A stretch of 64,000 bases of DNA, taken from NCBI GenBank assembly GCA_032334235.1, contig JAVSGI010000005.1:2943501-3007500 (forward strand), read 5' to 3'. The notes under the pieces are model-generated. The model was not told the DNA's origin. It saw nothing but the letters and a program-made list of their open reading frames with translations, and searched no databases. This DNA comes from Paracoccaceae bacterium Fryx2. Its GTDB lineage: Bacteria > Pseudomonadota > Alphaproteobacteria > Rhodobacterales > Rhodobacteraceae. The position numbers and the translations under genes are program-made. Below, piece by piece: positions 1 to 8,910 of this stretch. The first letter of the stretch is position 1, and each line of letters begins with the position of its first letter.

Positions 1-14
1 CCCCCTCCGGTTCC

Positions 15-1568
15 GTGAAAATCCCTGACATTCAATCTGGTGCGCGCGCTGTCGTGGTCGGCGCCGGTCTGGGCGGTCTGTCCGCCGCGATGCGGTTGGG
101 GGCCAAGGGCTACCATGTGACCGTGATCGACCGGCTGGACATGCCGGGCGGACGCGGGTCGTCGATCACGCAGGGCGGCCACCGGTTCGACCTCGGCCCG
201 ACCATCGTCACCGTGCCGCAATGCCTGCGCGAGCTGTGGGCGGTCTGCGGCCGCGACTTCGATGCCGATGTCGATCTGCGCCCGGTCGATCCGTTCTATG
301 AAATCCGCTTCAGCGACGGTTCGCACTTCACCGCCAGCCAGAGCACCGATGCGATGCGGGCCGAAGTGGCGCGGTTGTCGCCGGGTGATCTGGCCGGTTA
401 CGACAAGTTCCTGAAGGACAGCGAGGCGCGCTACTGGTTCGGGTTCGAGGATCTGGGGCGGCGCTCGATGCACCGGCTGATCGACCTGATCAAGGTGCTG
501 CCGACCTTCGTGCTGATGCGCGCCGACAAGTCGGTCTATGCCCATGCCGCCAGCCGGGTGAAGGATGAACGCCTGCGCATGGCGCTGTCGTTCCACCCGC
601 TGTTCATCGGCGGCGACCCGTTCAACGTGACCTCGATGTACATCCTTGTCAGCCACCTGGAAAAGCAGTTCGGCGTGCATTACGCGATGGGCGGGGTGGC
701 CGCGATTGCCGCCGCCATGGCGCGGGTGGTCGAAGGGCAGGGTGGTCGGCTGATGCTGGGGGCCGAGGCCGACGAGGTGCTGGTTGACAAGGGCCGCGCG
801 TCGGGCGTGCGGCTGGTGTCGGGCGAGGTGGTTCCCGCCGATGTCGTCGTGTCGAACGCCGATGCGGGCCACACCTATGACCGACTGCTGCGCAACCAGA
901 CCCGCAAACGCTGGACGACGCCGCGCCTGAAGCGCACGCGCTGGTCGATGGGGCTGTTCGTCTGGTATTTCGGCACCAAAGGCACGCGCGGCATGTGGAA
1001 GGACGCGGGGCACCACACCATCCTCAGCGCGCCGCGCTACCAGGGTCTGGTGCATGACATCTTCATCAAGGGCCATCTGGCCAAGGACATGAGCCTTTAT
1101 GTCCACCGCCCCTCGGTCACCGACCCGTCGGTGGCGCCGGAGGGGGATGATACCTTCTATGTCCTGTCGCCGGTGCCGCATCTGGGCTTCGACAATGGCG
1201 TGGACTGGAAGGCCCAGGCCGAAGACTATCGCCAGTCGGTGCGGAAGGTGGTCGAGGATCAGCTTCTGCCCGGCCTTGGCGACCATCTGACCGAGAGCCT
1301 GGTCTTCACGCCCGAGGATTTCCGCGACCGCTATCTGTCGCCGCTCGGCTCCGGCTTCTCGATCGAGCCGCGCATCCTGCAATCGGCGTGGTTCCGGCCG
1401 CACAATGTGTCAGAAGAACTGCCGGGCCTGTATCTGGTCGGGGCCGGCACGCATCCGGGGGCCGGCCTGCCGGGCGTCATCGCCTCGGCCGAGGTGCTGG
1501 GCACGCTGGTGCCCGATGCCCCCGGCCGCGCCACACTTTCCGACGCCCAGAGGATTGCCGCCGAATGA
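15..1568 (+). CDS. crtI: Phytoene desaturase (carotenoid biosynthesis)
   Basis: FAD-dependent desaturase that introduces double bonds into phytoene in the membrane-associated carotenoid pathway. The 517-residue length is normal for bacterial CrtI. A Rossmann FAD motif (GAGLGGLSAAMRLG) lies at about residues 17-30, followed by MPGGRGSS and the typical FDLGPTIVT segment. The C-terminus carries the family signature VGAGTHPGAGLPGV. The start used is GTG at 15, with no strong ribosome binding site; only 14 bases precede it, so an upstream start cannot be excluded. Its stop overlaps the crtB start (ATGA), showing translational coupling. The crtB partner separates it from the related CrtD methoxyneurosporene dehydrogenase. 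Confidence 0.93.
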   Translation: MKIPDIQSGARAVVVGAGLGGLSAAMRLGAKGYHVTVIDRLDMPGGRGSSITQGGHRFDLGPTIVTVPQCLRELWAVCGRDFDADVDLRPVDPFYEIRFSDGSHFTASQSTDAMRAEVARLSPGDLAGYDKFLKDSEARYWFGFEDLGRRSMHRLIDLIKVLPTFVLMRADKSVYAHAASRVKDERLRMALSFHPLFIGGDPFNVTSMYILVSHLEKQFGVHYAMGGVAAIAAAMARVVEGQGGRLMLGAEADEVLVDKGRASGVRLVSGEVVPADVVVSNADAGHTYDRLLRNQTRKRWTTPRLKRTRWSMGLFVWYFGTKGTRGMWKDAGHHTILSAPRYQGLVHDIFIKGHLAKDMSLYVHRPSVTDPSVAPEGDDTFYVLSPVPHLGFDNGVDWKAQAEDYRQSVRKVVEDQLLPGLGDHLTESLVFTPEDFRDRYLSPLGSGFSIEPRILQSAWFRPHNVSEELPGLYLVGAGTHPGAGLPGVIASAEVLGTLVPDAPGRATLSDAQRIAAE

Positions 1569-2593
1569 TCGCCGAAGCCGACATGGCACATTGCCGCGAG
1601 GCGATCCGGGTCGGGTCGCTGTCGTTCCACGCCGCCTCGCGCCTGCTGCCGCCAAAGGTGCGCGACCCCGCACTGGCGCTTTATGCCTTCTGCCGTCTGG
1701 CCGATGATGCGGTGGACGAGGGCGACGACAAGGCCCGCGCCGTGCTGAGCCTGCGCGACCGGCTGGATGCCGTCTATGCCGGGCGCCCGCGCAACGCCTG
1801 CGCCGACCGCGCCTTCGCCGCCGTGGTCGAGGATTTCGACATGCCGCGCGCCCTGCCAGAGGCCCTGCTGGAGGGGCTGGCGTGGGATGCCGTGGGGCGG
1901 CGCTACGATACCTTCTCGGGCGTGCTCGACTATTCCGCCCGGGTGGCCTCGGCGGTCGGGGCAATGATGTGCGTGCTGATGCGGGTGCGTCACCCCGATG
2001 CGCTGGCACGGGCCTGCGATCTGGGCCTGGCGATGCAGCTGACCAACATCGCCCGCGATGTCGGCGAGGATGCCCGCGCCGGGCGGATCTACCTGCCGCT
2101 GCACTGGCTGGAAGAAGCCGGGATCGACCTGAACCGCTTTCTGTCCGACCCCCGTCCCGATCCGCGCGTCAATGCGCTGGTGGCGCGCCTGCTGGCCGAG
2201 GCCGAGCCGTTCTACACCCGCTCCGGGGCGGGCATCGCCTTGCTGCCGTTGTCGTGCCGGGCCGGGATTCATGCCGCGCGCATGATCTATGCCGGCATTG
2301 GCGGGGCCGTGGCGCGCAACGGGCATGACAGCCTGTCGCAACGGGCACACACCGGGCGCGGGCAGAAACTGCGCTGGCTGGGGCTGGCGATGGGCCAGAC
2401 GGCAACCTCGATGTTCCTGCCGGTGCCTGCCACCCTGCACGCCCGACCGGCGCGCGAGGTCGAGTTTCTGGTGCAGGCCGCAGCCTACCCGCGCAAGACC
2501 CACAGCCGCAGCGAGGCGGTGCTGTCGGTGCTGTCGCAGCTTGAGGCGCAGGACCGTTCGCGCCATGCGGGCTTTGCAGGGATGCGCGCCTGA
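1565..2593 (+). CDS. crtB: Phytoene synthase
   Basis: Condenses two geranylgeranyl diphosphates to phytoene, the first committed carotenoid step. The 342-residue product has both Mg-binding aspartate-rich motifs of the squalene/phytoene synthase family: DDAVDE near residues 47-52 and NIARDVGED near 161-169. The start chosen is the ATG at 1565, which overlaps the crtI stop as ATGA; reading further upstream would only run inside crtI. It is the last gene of the crtIB unit and is followed by overlapping hairpins at 2700-2744. Confidence 0.95.
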   Translation: MIAEADMAHCREAIRVGSLSFHAASRLLPPKVRDPALALYAFCRLADDAVDEGDDKARAVLSLRDRLDAVYAGRPRNACADRAFAAVVEDFDMPRALPEALLEGLAWDAVGRRYDTFSGVLDYSARVASAVGAMMCVLMRVRHPDALARACDLGLAMQLTNIARDVGEDARAGRIYLPLHWLEEAGIDLNRFLSDPRPDPRVNALVARLLAEAEPFYTRSGAGIALLPLSCRAGIHAARMIYAGIGGAVARNGHDSLSQRAHTGRGQKLRWLGLAMGQTATSMFLPVPATLHARPAREVEFLVQAAAYPRKTHSRSEAVLSVLSQLEAQDRSRHAGFAGMRA

Positions 2594-2699
2594 GCGCCAG
2601 GCGCCTTCGCATGAACCTGCGCGGGCGGGCGGCGACGCTGGCTGCTGCCTCGTGACACGCAGGCCATGCGGCCGGGTGCCCCGCCGAAAGCCGGGAGCC

Positions 2700-2744
2700 A
2701 AAATTCTTCCAAGAATTTTGCAAGAGTATTTGCAAAACTCTTGG
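2700..2744. terminator. Overlapping hairpins between convergent crtB and nagA
   Basis: A 9-bp perfect inverted repeat (AAAATTCTT, 2700-2708; AAGAATTTT, 2711-2719) overlaps a second repeat, CCAAGAATTTTGCA (2709-2722) against TGCAAAACTCTTGG (2731-2744), with one mismatch. The two stems share 2709-2719, so only one can form at a time. AT-rich arms in GC-rich DNA between convergent genes suggest a bidirectional terminator. The rest of the 195-bp gap (2594-2788) shows nothing recognisable. Confidence 0.55.
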
Positions 2745-2788
2745 TCACCCCTCCGGCCCGCTGCACGGCTCCTGCCCCCGTCATTCCC

Positions 2789-3919
2789 TCAAGGCCGCCG
2801 TCCGGCCTGCCAGACGCGGGCTAGCCGCCAGTCGGCATCAAGATGGATCATGTCCGCCCTCCGCCCGGGGACCAGATGACCCCGTGCCCCGCCTTGCCCG
2901 ATCACGGCGGCGGGAACCGAAGTCGCCATGGCCAGCGCCCGCTCGGGGTTCACGCCCGCCCTGCCGATCAGCACGGCCACCGCCTCGGCCAGGGTCAGGT
3001 CAGCCCCGGCCAGCGTGCCATCTTCCAGCGACAGGCGGCCGTCGCGCCGCAGGATGCGCCGCCCGCCAAGGGTGAATTCGGTCAGCGTCGTGCCCGCGAC
3101 CGCCATGCAGTCCGACACCAGAAACACCCCCTCGGGCTTTGCCGCCAGCGCCACCCGCATCGTCGCGGGCGCGACATGGATGCCATCTGCGATCAGCCCG
3201 GCAAACCCCGCCCCGCCCAGGGCTGCCCCCACCAACCCCGGCTCGCGGCTGCCGAGCGGGCTCATGGCATTGAACAGATGTGTGACGCAGCGCGCCCCCG
3301 CCGCCATCGCGGCCGTTGCCTGTTCATGGGTGCAATCAGAGTGGCCAAGGCTGACCACCGCCCCCGCCCGCGCCAGCGTGGCAATCTGGTCCGGTGTCGC
3401 CGCCTCGGGGGCGAGCGTGACCATCAGCGCGGGCAATGCCTGCGCCGCGTCGCACAGGCGGGCAAGATCGGCGGCCTCCATCGGCCGGATCAGACCCGGG
3501 TCATGCGCTCCCTTGCGGCGCGGGTCGAGGTGCGGCCCTTCCAGATGCAGGCCGAGAAATCCCGGCACTCCGGCACGCGCCGCAGCCACCCCGGCGGCAA
3601 TCACGGCGGCGGTCGCCTCAACCGTGTCGGTGATCAGCGTCGGCAGGATGCCCGTCGCCCCCAGCGCCATATGCGCGTCACAGATCGCGCGCAGGGCGGC
3701 AAGATCGGTCTGGCCGCCGACCATCCGCCCGCCCCCGCCGTTGACCTGCAGGTCCAGAAGCCCCGGCGCCAGCACGCCCCCGGCCAGTTCGACGCGGTCG
3801 CCGGCAATCTCGCCCTCGGGCAGCAGGCCGACAATCACGCCCTCCTCGACCGCCACCGCAAGCCCCGACCGCAGCGCCGTTCCGTCGAACACCTGCGCCC
3901 CGCAAAACACCTGCCGCAT
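2789..3919 (-). CDS. nagA: N-acetylglucosamine-6-phosphate deacetylase
   Basis: Cytosolic amidohydrolase converting GlcNAc-6-P to GlcN-6-P and acetate in amino-sugar and murein recycling. The 376 residues show the expected metal and active-site signatures: LEGPH (Glu127, His130), LGHS (His193), THLFNAM (His214) and the catalytic Asp270 in SDCMAVAG. Length fits the family. The ATG at 3919 overlaps the stop of the upstream SIS gene by one base (TGATG). It is the last gene of a leftward operon: kinase, gntR, SIS deaminase, nagA. Confidence 0.93.
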   Translation of the reverse strand: MRQVFCGAQVFDGTALRSGLAVAVEEGVIVGLLPEGEIAGDRVELAGGVLAPGLLDLQVNGGGGRMVGGQTDLAALRAICDAHMALGATGILPTLITDTVEATAAVIAAGVAAARAGVPGFLGLHLEGPHLDPRRKGAHDPGLIRPMEAADLARLCDAAQALPALMVTLAPEAATPDQIATLARAGAVVSLGHSDCTHEQATAAMAAGARCVTHLFNAMSPLGSREPGLVGAALGGAGFAGLIADGIHVAPATMRVALAAKPEGVFLVSDCMAVAGTTLTEFTLGGRRILRRDGRLSLEDGTLAGADLTLAEAVAVLIGRAGVNPERALAMATSVPAAVIGQGGARGHLVPGRRADMIHLDADWRLARVWQAGRRP

Positions 3920-4944
3920 CACATCGTCTCCGTCACCTTGCGCAGATGCGGCGGCGTGTCGGGGTCGAAGCCGCGACGCCGTGCCAGCGCCTCGATGAAG
4001 CCATAGAACCCCGCCACCAGCACCAGCGGCGCCACCAGCGGATGCAGGCCGGGCACCGACGGCAGCAGCACCGCCCCCTTTGCCCCGGCCCCGGTCAGGA
4101 ACACGTCGGCCCCCTGCGCCGCCAGACGCTCGGCCGTGGCCACCAGTTGCGGCAGGGCGGCATCGGCCACCCCCAGCGCCAGCACCGGGAACCGCGCCTG
4201 CACGATGGCCGCCGGGCCATGCAAGACCTCGGCCGCCGAATAGCTTTCGGCATGAAGGCCGCAGGTCTCCTTGAACTTCAGGGCGGCCTCGTTGGCAATG
4301 GCGAACCCCGGCCCGCGCCCCAGCACGTAAAGCGACGACGCCCGCGACAGCCGGGCCGACAGCGGCTCCCAGTCCAGCGTCAGGGCCGTGGCGAATGCCT
4401 CGGGCAGGCCGGCCACCGCAGTCCGCAACGCCTCGTCCTGCTGCCATTCCGCCACCAGCGCCAGTGCCGCCAGCACCGAGGTGACGAAGGTCTTGGTTGC
4501 CGCGACCGAGCGTTCCACCCCCGCCTGCAACGGCAGGCAATGGGCGCAGGCCTGCGCCATCGGCGCGTCGGCGGCGTTGGTGATCGCCACTGTCAGCGCG
4601 CCGCCAGCGCGCGCAGCCCGCATCATGTCGACGATATCGGGGCTGCGGCCCGATTGCGAAATGCCGATGCACGCCGCCCCCGCCAGCCGCAGCGGCCGAC
4701 GGTAGATCGAGGCGACCGATGGCCCGACCGAGGCAACCGGCACCCCCATCGCCAGTTCCACCGCGTATTTCAGATAGGTCGCCGCATGGTCCGACGACCC
4801 GCGCGCCACCGTGACCAGCAGTTGCGGGTCCATCGCCCGCAGCGCCGCCGCCGCCTCTGCCACCGCAGCGCGCGACCCGTCCAGAAACCGCGCCGCCGCC
4901 TGCGGAATCTCGGCCACTTCCAGCGCCATCAAGCTTTGTGTCAT
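3919..4944 (-). CDS. SIS-domain glucosamine-6-phosphate deaminase / isomerase-type protein
   Basis: A 341-residue protein with two tandem SIS (sugar isomerase) domains and no glutaminase domain. This is the layout of the NagB-II type of glucosamine-6-phosphate deaminase, the step after NagA. Visible features are ARGSSDHAA and ISQSGRSPD in the first SIS domain, and GRGPGFAIANEAALKFKE plus AEVLHGP in the second. It is co-transcribed with nagA and overlaps gntR by ATGA at 4941-4944. An AgaS-like isomerase is the main alternative, but adjacent nagA favours GlcN-6-P to fructose-6-P. Confidence 0.82.
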   Translation of the reverse strand: MTQSLMALEVAEIPQAAARFLDGSRAAVAEAAAALRAMDPQLLVTVARGSSDHAATYLKYAVELAMGVPVASVGPSVASIYRRPLRLAGAACIGISQSGRSPDIVDMMRAARAGGALTVAITNAADAPMAQACAHCLPLQAGVERSVAATKTFVTSVLAALALVAEWQQDEALRTAVAGLPEAFATALTLDWEPLSARLSRASSLYVLGRGPGFAIANEAALKFKETCGLHAESYSAAEVLHGPAAIVQARFPVLALGVADAALPQLVATAERLAAQGADVFLTGAGAKGAVLLPSVPGLHPLVAPLVLVAGFYGFIEALARRRGFDPDTPPHLRKVTETM

Positions 4945-5714
4945 CCCGTCATCCTTTCGCCTTCCGGCGCCAGCTTCAGTTCCACCGCGAAATCGTAGGC
5001 ATCGCCCCGGTACAGCGAGCGGGTGAATTCCACCACCCGCCCGGAGGACAGGTAGCTGACCCGCTCGATCTTCAGCCCGGCCACGCCGGGGGGCACGCCC
5101 AGCAGGTCGGCATCGCGCCCGGCAAGGTTGGCCGCCGCAATGCGCTGCACCGCCCGCACCGGACGCAGGCCGCGCGCACCGAGCAGCGCGTAAAGCGAGC
5201 CTTCCACCGCCTCGGGGTCGGGCAGCAGCGTGCCCGACAGGGCAGCGCGCTCGATCGCCAGCGGCAGGCCGTCGCTGCGCCGCACCCGTTCCAGCCGGGC
5301 CACCCGCTCCCCGGCAGTCAGCCCCAGCGCCATCACCTCCTCGGGCGAGGGGGCGTGCAGCGCCCGGCTCAGCCAGACCGATTCCACCGACCGGCCGCGC
5401 CGCGCCATGTCTTCGGTGAACGAGGTCAGCAGCGACAGGGCCTGCTCCAGCCGCTCGACCTTCGGGGCGACGAAGGTGCCAGACCCGCGCCGCTGCACCA
5501 GCGCGCCCTGCGCCACCAGCGCCTGCACCGCCTTGCGCACCGTGACCCGGCTGAGCCCGGTCATCACCGCCATGTCGCGCTCGGCGGGCAGGCTGTCGCC
5601 GGGGGCCAGCCGACCTGCGGCGATGGCTTCCGCGATGCGGCGCTGCAACTGAAGATACAGCGGCCCGGACCCGGCCGCATCGAACCCGGCGGGGGAAAAG
5701 ATCCGGTCCATCAT
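4941..5714 (-). CDS. GntR-family (HutC/UTRA type) regulator
   Basis: A 257-residue transcription factor with an N-terminal winged helix-turn-helix (about residues 20-80, including LPAERDMAVMTGLSRVTVRKA) and a C-terminal UTRA effector domain. This architecture is shared with NagR/YvoA and DasR, which sense phosphorylated amino sugars. The start chosen is the first ATG of ATGATG at 5714, overlapping the upstream kinase stop. It sits inside the operon it probably controls. Candidate sites are the TGGTAT direct repeats over the kinase promoter (6576-6597). Confidence 0.85.
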   Translation of the reverse strand: MMDRIFSPAGFDAAGSGPLYLQLQRRIAEAIAAGRLAPGDSLPAERDMAVMTGLSRVTVRKAVQALVAQGALVQRRGSGTFVAPKVERLEQALSLLTSFTEDMARRGRSVESVWLSRALHAPSPEEVMALGLTAGERVARLERVRRSDGLPLAIERAALSGTLLPDPEAVEGSLYALLGARGLRPVRAVQRIAAANLAGRDADLLGVPPGVAGLKIERVSYLSSGRVVEFTRSLYRGDAYDFAVELKLAPEGERMTG

Positions 5715-6556
5715 GCGGGCACTCCTGCGCCGCCGCTGCGAGCCATCCACAGCGCCCCGTCCAGCCCGTTCCCCAGCGGCGCCCGTATCGGCCAGCGCCC
5801 GTCAAGCCGCGCCGCGAACACCCCGCCCAGACCACCCAGAAACACCACCGGCAGCGCCTCGCCCGCCTGCAACAGGTCGATCGCCGCCGCCACCTCGTCC
5901 AGCGCCATGCCCATCACGGCGACCGCCGCCGGATCGTCCGAGCCCGTGACGCGCGGGGCGAGGGCGGCAAAGTAGGCCGGCCGCGCGGCAAGCGCGAAGC
6001 TGACGACCCCCTTCGGGCCGTCCATCCCGGCCAGCACCTCCTGCAACAGCGGGGTCATCGGCACGAACCCGTCATCGGCCCGCAGCGCCCGCGCCAGCAG
6101 CGCCCGCCCGATCCACGCGCCGCTGGCCTCGTCGCCCAGCACCAGACCCCAGCCGCCGATCTGGCGCAGCACGCCCGCGCGCTGCACGGCAAATACCGAC
6201 CCGGTGCCAAGCGCGGCCACGATCCCGTCGCCGTCGCGCAGCGCGCCCTTCAGCGCGATGGTCGCATCGCTTTCCACCCGGGCCGAGGCGAAGGGCAAGG
6301 CTGCCGCCAACCGCGCGGCAAAGCCGGGCACATTGGCTCCCGCCAGCCCCAGCACCGCTCGCAGATCGGCAAGCCCGACGCCCGCCGCATCCGCCGCCTC
6401 GGTCGCCGCAATCAGAATGGAGTCCCGCGCGCCGTCCGGGTCGCTGGCGATATTGGCGGGCCCGCCGCTGCCGACCCCCAGCACGCGCCCCGAAACATTG
6501 GCCACAGCCGCCCGGCAACCAGTGCCGCCCCCGTCGATGCCCAGAAAGACCGCCAT
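5711..6556 (-). CDS. BadF/BadG/BcrA/BcrD-family ATPase, probable N-acetylglucosamine kinase
   Basis: A 281-residue ASKHA-fold kinase. The N-terminus IDGGGTGCRAAVAN is the phosphate-1 motif, ALGTGSVFAV the second phosphate motif, and GWGLVLGDEASGAWIG the sugar-kinase segment of the NagK-like branch. First gene of the nag operon, so it most likely phosphorylates GlcNAc (or a related amino sugar) to feed NagA. The ATG at 6556 is preceded by a good AAAGGGAG ribosome site, which fixes the start. Substrate is inferred from context only. Confidence 0.82.
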   Translation of the reverse strand: MAVFLGIDGGGTGCRAAVANVSGRVLGVGSGGPANIASDPDGARDSILIAATEAADAAGVGLADLRAVLGLAGANVPGFAARLAAALPFASARVESDATIALKGALRDGDGIVAALGTGSVFAVQRAGVLRQIGGWGLVLGDEASGAWIGRALLARALRADDGFVPMTPLLQEVLAGMDGPKGVVSFALAARPAYFAALAPRVTGSDDPAAVAVMGMALDEVAAAIDLLQAGEALPVVFLGGLGGVFAARLDGRWPIRAPLGNGLDGALWMARSGGAGVPA

Positions 6557-6575
6557 GCCGACTCCCTTTGATCGG

Positions 6576-6597
6576 ATGATACCAAACCAATACCATA
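6576..6597 (-). promoter_or_regulatory. Probable nag operon promoter with TGGTAT direct repeat
   Basis: On the minus strand a good -10 (TATCAT, plus-strand 6576-6581) is overlapped by two TGGTAT hexamers separated by five bases. No good -35 is visible. Direct TGGT-containing repeats over a promoter would suit the GntR regulator encoded in this operon; this is inference. Confidence 0.4.
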
Positions 6598-6622
6598 CAG
6601 GAACGACCATCAGGAGAAAGGT

Positions 6623-6641
6623 GATTTTTCGTAGAAAAATC
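6623..6641. promoter_or_regulatory. Perfect palindrome, candidate operator between nag and murQ
   Basis: GATTTTTC (6623-6630) and GAAAAATC (6634-6641) form a perfect inverted repeat around GTA. It lies in an AT-rich 150-bp divergent region and has the form of a dimer operator. RpiR/MurR-type sugar-phosphate regulators are plausible binders, but none is encoded next to it. Confidence 0.45.
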
Positions 6642-6676
6642 GTCCTTGGAACTTCATGCTTTACTACTGGTATTAA

Positions 6677-6697
6677 TTTGGCATTGTAATTGCCAAA
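6677..6697. promoter_or_regulatory. Second palindrome upstream of murQ
   Basis: TTTGGCA (6677-6683) and TGCCAAA (6691-6697) are perfect arms with a 7-base spacer, ending 12 bases before the murQ ATG. A possible promoter, TTGGAA-N16-TGGTAT, lies just upstream (about 6646-6673). The site overlaps the expected transcript start and ribosome site, as a repressor site would. Confidence 0.4.
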
Positions 6698-6709
6698 GGG
6701 GGGAATCGC

Positions 6710-7611
6710 ATGGCCGACCGTCGCACCGAGGCACGTCACCCCGCGTCTGACGGGCTGCACACCCGACCGGCGGCCGAGGTCATGACGCAGCTTCTCGACG
6801 CGCAGGTCACGGCCCTTGCCACCCTGCGCCCGGCGCTGCCCGCCCTGATCGCCGCAGCCGGGGCTGCGGCCAGCGCGCTGGGCGCCGGCCACCGGCTGGT
6901 CTATGCCGGGGCGGGCAGTTCCGGGCTGATGGCGCTGGCCGACGCGCTTGAGCTTGCGGGCACCTTCGGCCTCCCGCCCGACCGCACGCCGGTCCTGTTC
7001 CCCGGGGGGCCGCGGCCCTGCTGCACCTGGAAGGCGGGGTCGAGGATGACCCGGCACTGGCAGAGGCCGACCTGGCTGCCGTGGCCTCCGGGCCGGGCGA
7101 CGTTGTGCTCTGCCTCTCGGCCTCGGGCAGCACGCCCTACACGCTGGCGATTGCCCGTGGGGCGGCGCGGGCTGGCGCCTTCGTGATCGGGCTGGCGAAC
7201 GTGCCCGGCAGCCCGCTGCTGGAGGCTGCCGATCTGGCCGTGCTGCTGGATACCGGGCCCGAGGTGATGCCGGGCTCGACCCGCCTTGGTGCCGCCACGG
7301 CGCAGAAGGTGGCGCTGAACCTGATCTCGGTGCTGGTGGGCATCCGGCTTGGCCATGTGCATGACGGCTACATGGTCAATCTGGTGGCCGACAATGCCAA
7401 GCTGACCGACCGCGCCGCCCGCATCGTTGCGGCGATCTCGGGGCAGGGCCGGGCCGCGGCCGAGGCGGCGCTGGCGCAGACCGCGGGCGCGGTGAAGCCC
7501 GCCGTTCTGGTGGCTCGGGGGGCCACACCTGCACAGGCGGCGCGGGCCCTGACCTCCAGCGCGGGGCACCTTGCCCCGGCGCTGGCAAGTGCAACCTTCA
7601 GGCAAACATGA
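6710..7611 (+). pseudogene. murQ: N-acetylmuramic acid 6-phosphate etherase, frameshifted
   Basis: MurQ cleaves the lactyl ether of MurNAc-6-P to give GlcNAc-6-P, the NagA substrate. The N-terminal part (6710 to about 7009) has the SIS motif YAGAGSSGLMAL. The C-terminal part, in another frame from about 7009 to 7611, has LCLSASGSTPYTLA and a long SIS remainder ending GHLAPALAS. The two join if one G is added to the run of six at 7004-7009, giving about 300 residues, the family norm. So the gene is intact except for one missing base: a homopolymer sequencing error, a recent null mutation, or slippage are all possible. First gene of the rightward sugar-transport operon. Confidence 0.85.
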
Positions 7612-7645
7612 ACCGGGCAAAAGCCCGACCATCAGGGAGAAGACC

Positions 7646-8899
7646 ATGACCGCCAAGACCTTCCGCATCGCCCTTCTGACCAGCACGCTGCTGGCAGGCG
7701 CGGCAGCAGCCCAGGACGTGACGCTGACCATCGAATCCTGGCGCAACGACGACCTGACCATCTGGCAGGACAAGATCATCCCGGCCTTCGAGTCGGCCAA
7801 CCCCGGCATCAAGGTGGTGTTCGCCCCGACCGCCCCGGCGGAATACAACGCCGTGCTGAACTCGAAACTCGATGCAGGATCGGCGGGCGACATCATCACC
7901 TGCCGCCCGTTCGACGCCTCGCTGGAACTGTTCAACAAGGGCAAGCTGGCCGATCTGACCGATCTGCCGGGCATGGCGAACTTCAGCCCGGTGGCGAAAT
8001 CGGGCTGGTCCACCGACGACGGGGCCAAGACCTTCTGCGTGCCGATGGCGAGCGTGATCCACGGCTACATCTACAACAAGGATGCCTTCACCGAACTGGG
8101 CATCGAGGTGCCCAAGACCGAGGCCGAGTTCTTCGCCGCGCTCGACAAGATCAAGGCCGACGGCACCTACATCCCGCTGGCGATGGGCACCAACGACCAG
8201 TGGGAAGCCGCCACGATGGGCTACAACAACATCGGCCCGAACTACTGGAAGGGCGAGGAGGGCCGTCTGGCGCTGATCGCGGGCACCCAGAAGCTGACCG
8301 ACCCGCAATGGGTGGCGCCCTTTGCCCAGATGGCAAAGTGGAAGGACTATCTCGGCGACGGTTTCGAGGCCCAGACCTACCCCGACAGCCAGAACCTGTT
8401 CACCCTCGGCCGCGCCGCCGTCTACCCGGCCGGATCTTGGGAGATCAGCGGTTTCCGCGCACAGGCCGGGTTCGAGATGGGCGCCTTCTATCCGCCGGTG
8501 CAGGCAGAGGGGGACGAGTGCTACATCTCGGATCACACCGACATCGGCATCGGCATGAACGCGGCCACCCCCAATGCCGAAGCCGCGAAGACCTTTCTGA
8601 ACTGGGTCGGCTCGACCGAGTTCGCGGCACTCTACGCCAATGCGCTGCCCGGCTTCTTCCCGCTTTCCAACGAGCCGGTCACGCTGGAAGACCCGCTGGC
8701 ACAGGAGTTCATCGGCTGGCGGGGCACCTGCCAGTCCTCGATCCGCTCGACCTACCAGATCCTGTCGCGCGGCACGCCGAACCTGGAAAACGAGACCTGG
8801 AACGCCTCTGCCGCCGTGATCAAGGGCACCGAAACGCCCGAGGCTGCGGCAGCGCGGCTGCAGTCGGGGCTGGCCTCGTGGTACGACCCGCAGAAGTAG
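7646..8899 (+). CDS. Sugar ABC transporter substrate-binding protein (family 1)
   Basis: A 417-residue periplasmic binding protein. A signal peptide of about 22 residues (hydrophobic run then AGAAAA before QDVTL) directs export. The body matches the MalE/UgpB-like family 1 fold (IPAFESANPGIKV, then FTLGRAAVYPAGSWEISG). The ATG at 7646 has a clear AGGGAGA ribosome site and follows murQ by 34 bases. With the downstream permeases and ATPase it forms a complete importer, probably for an amino sugar or muramyl sugar given the murQ and nag neighbours (inference). Confidence 0.9.
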   Translation: MTAKTFRIALLTSTLLAGAAAAQDVTLTIESWRNDDLTIWQDKIIPAFESANPGIKVVFAPTAPAEYNAVLNSKLDAGSAGDIITCRPFDASLELFNKGKLADLTDLPGMANFSPVAKSGWSTDDGAKTFCVPMASVIHGYIYNKDAFTELGIEVPKTEAEFFAALDKIKADGTYIPLAMGTNDQWEAATMGYNNIGPNYWKGEEGRLALIAGTQKLTDPQWVAPFAQMAKWKDYLGDGFEAQTYPDSQNLFTLGRAAVYPAGSWEISGFRAQAGFEMGAFYPPVQAEGDECYISDHTDIGIGMNAATPNAEAAKTFLNWVGSTEFAALYANALPGFFPLSNEPVTLEDPLAQEFIGWRGTCQSSIRSTYQILSRGTPNLENETWNASAAVIKGTETPEAAAARLQSGLASWYDPQK

Positions 8900-8910
8900 G
8901 CGGCACCGGC

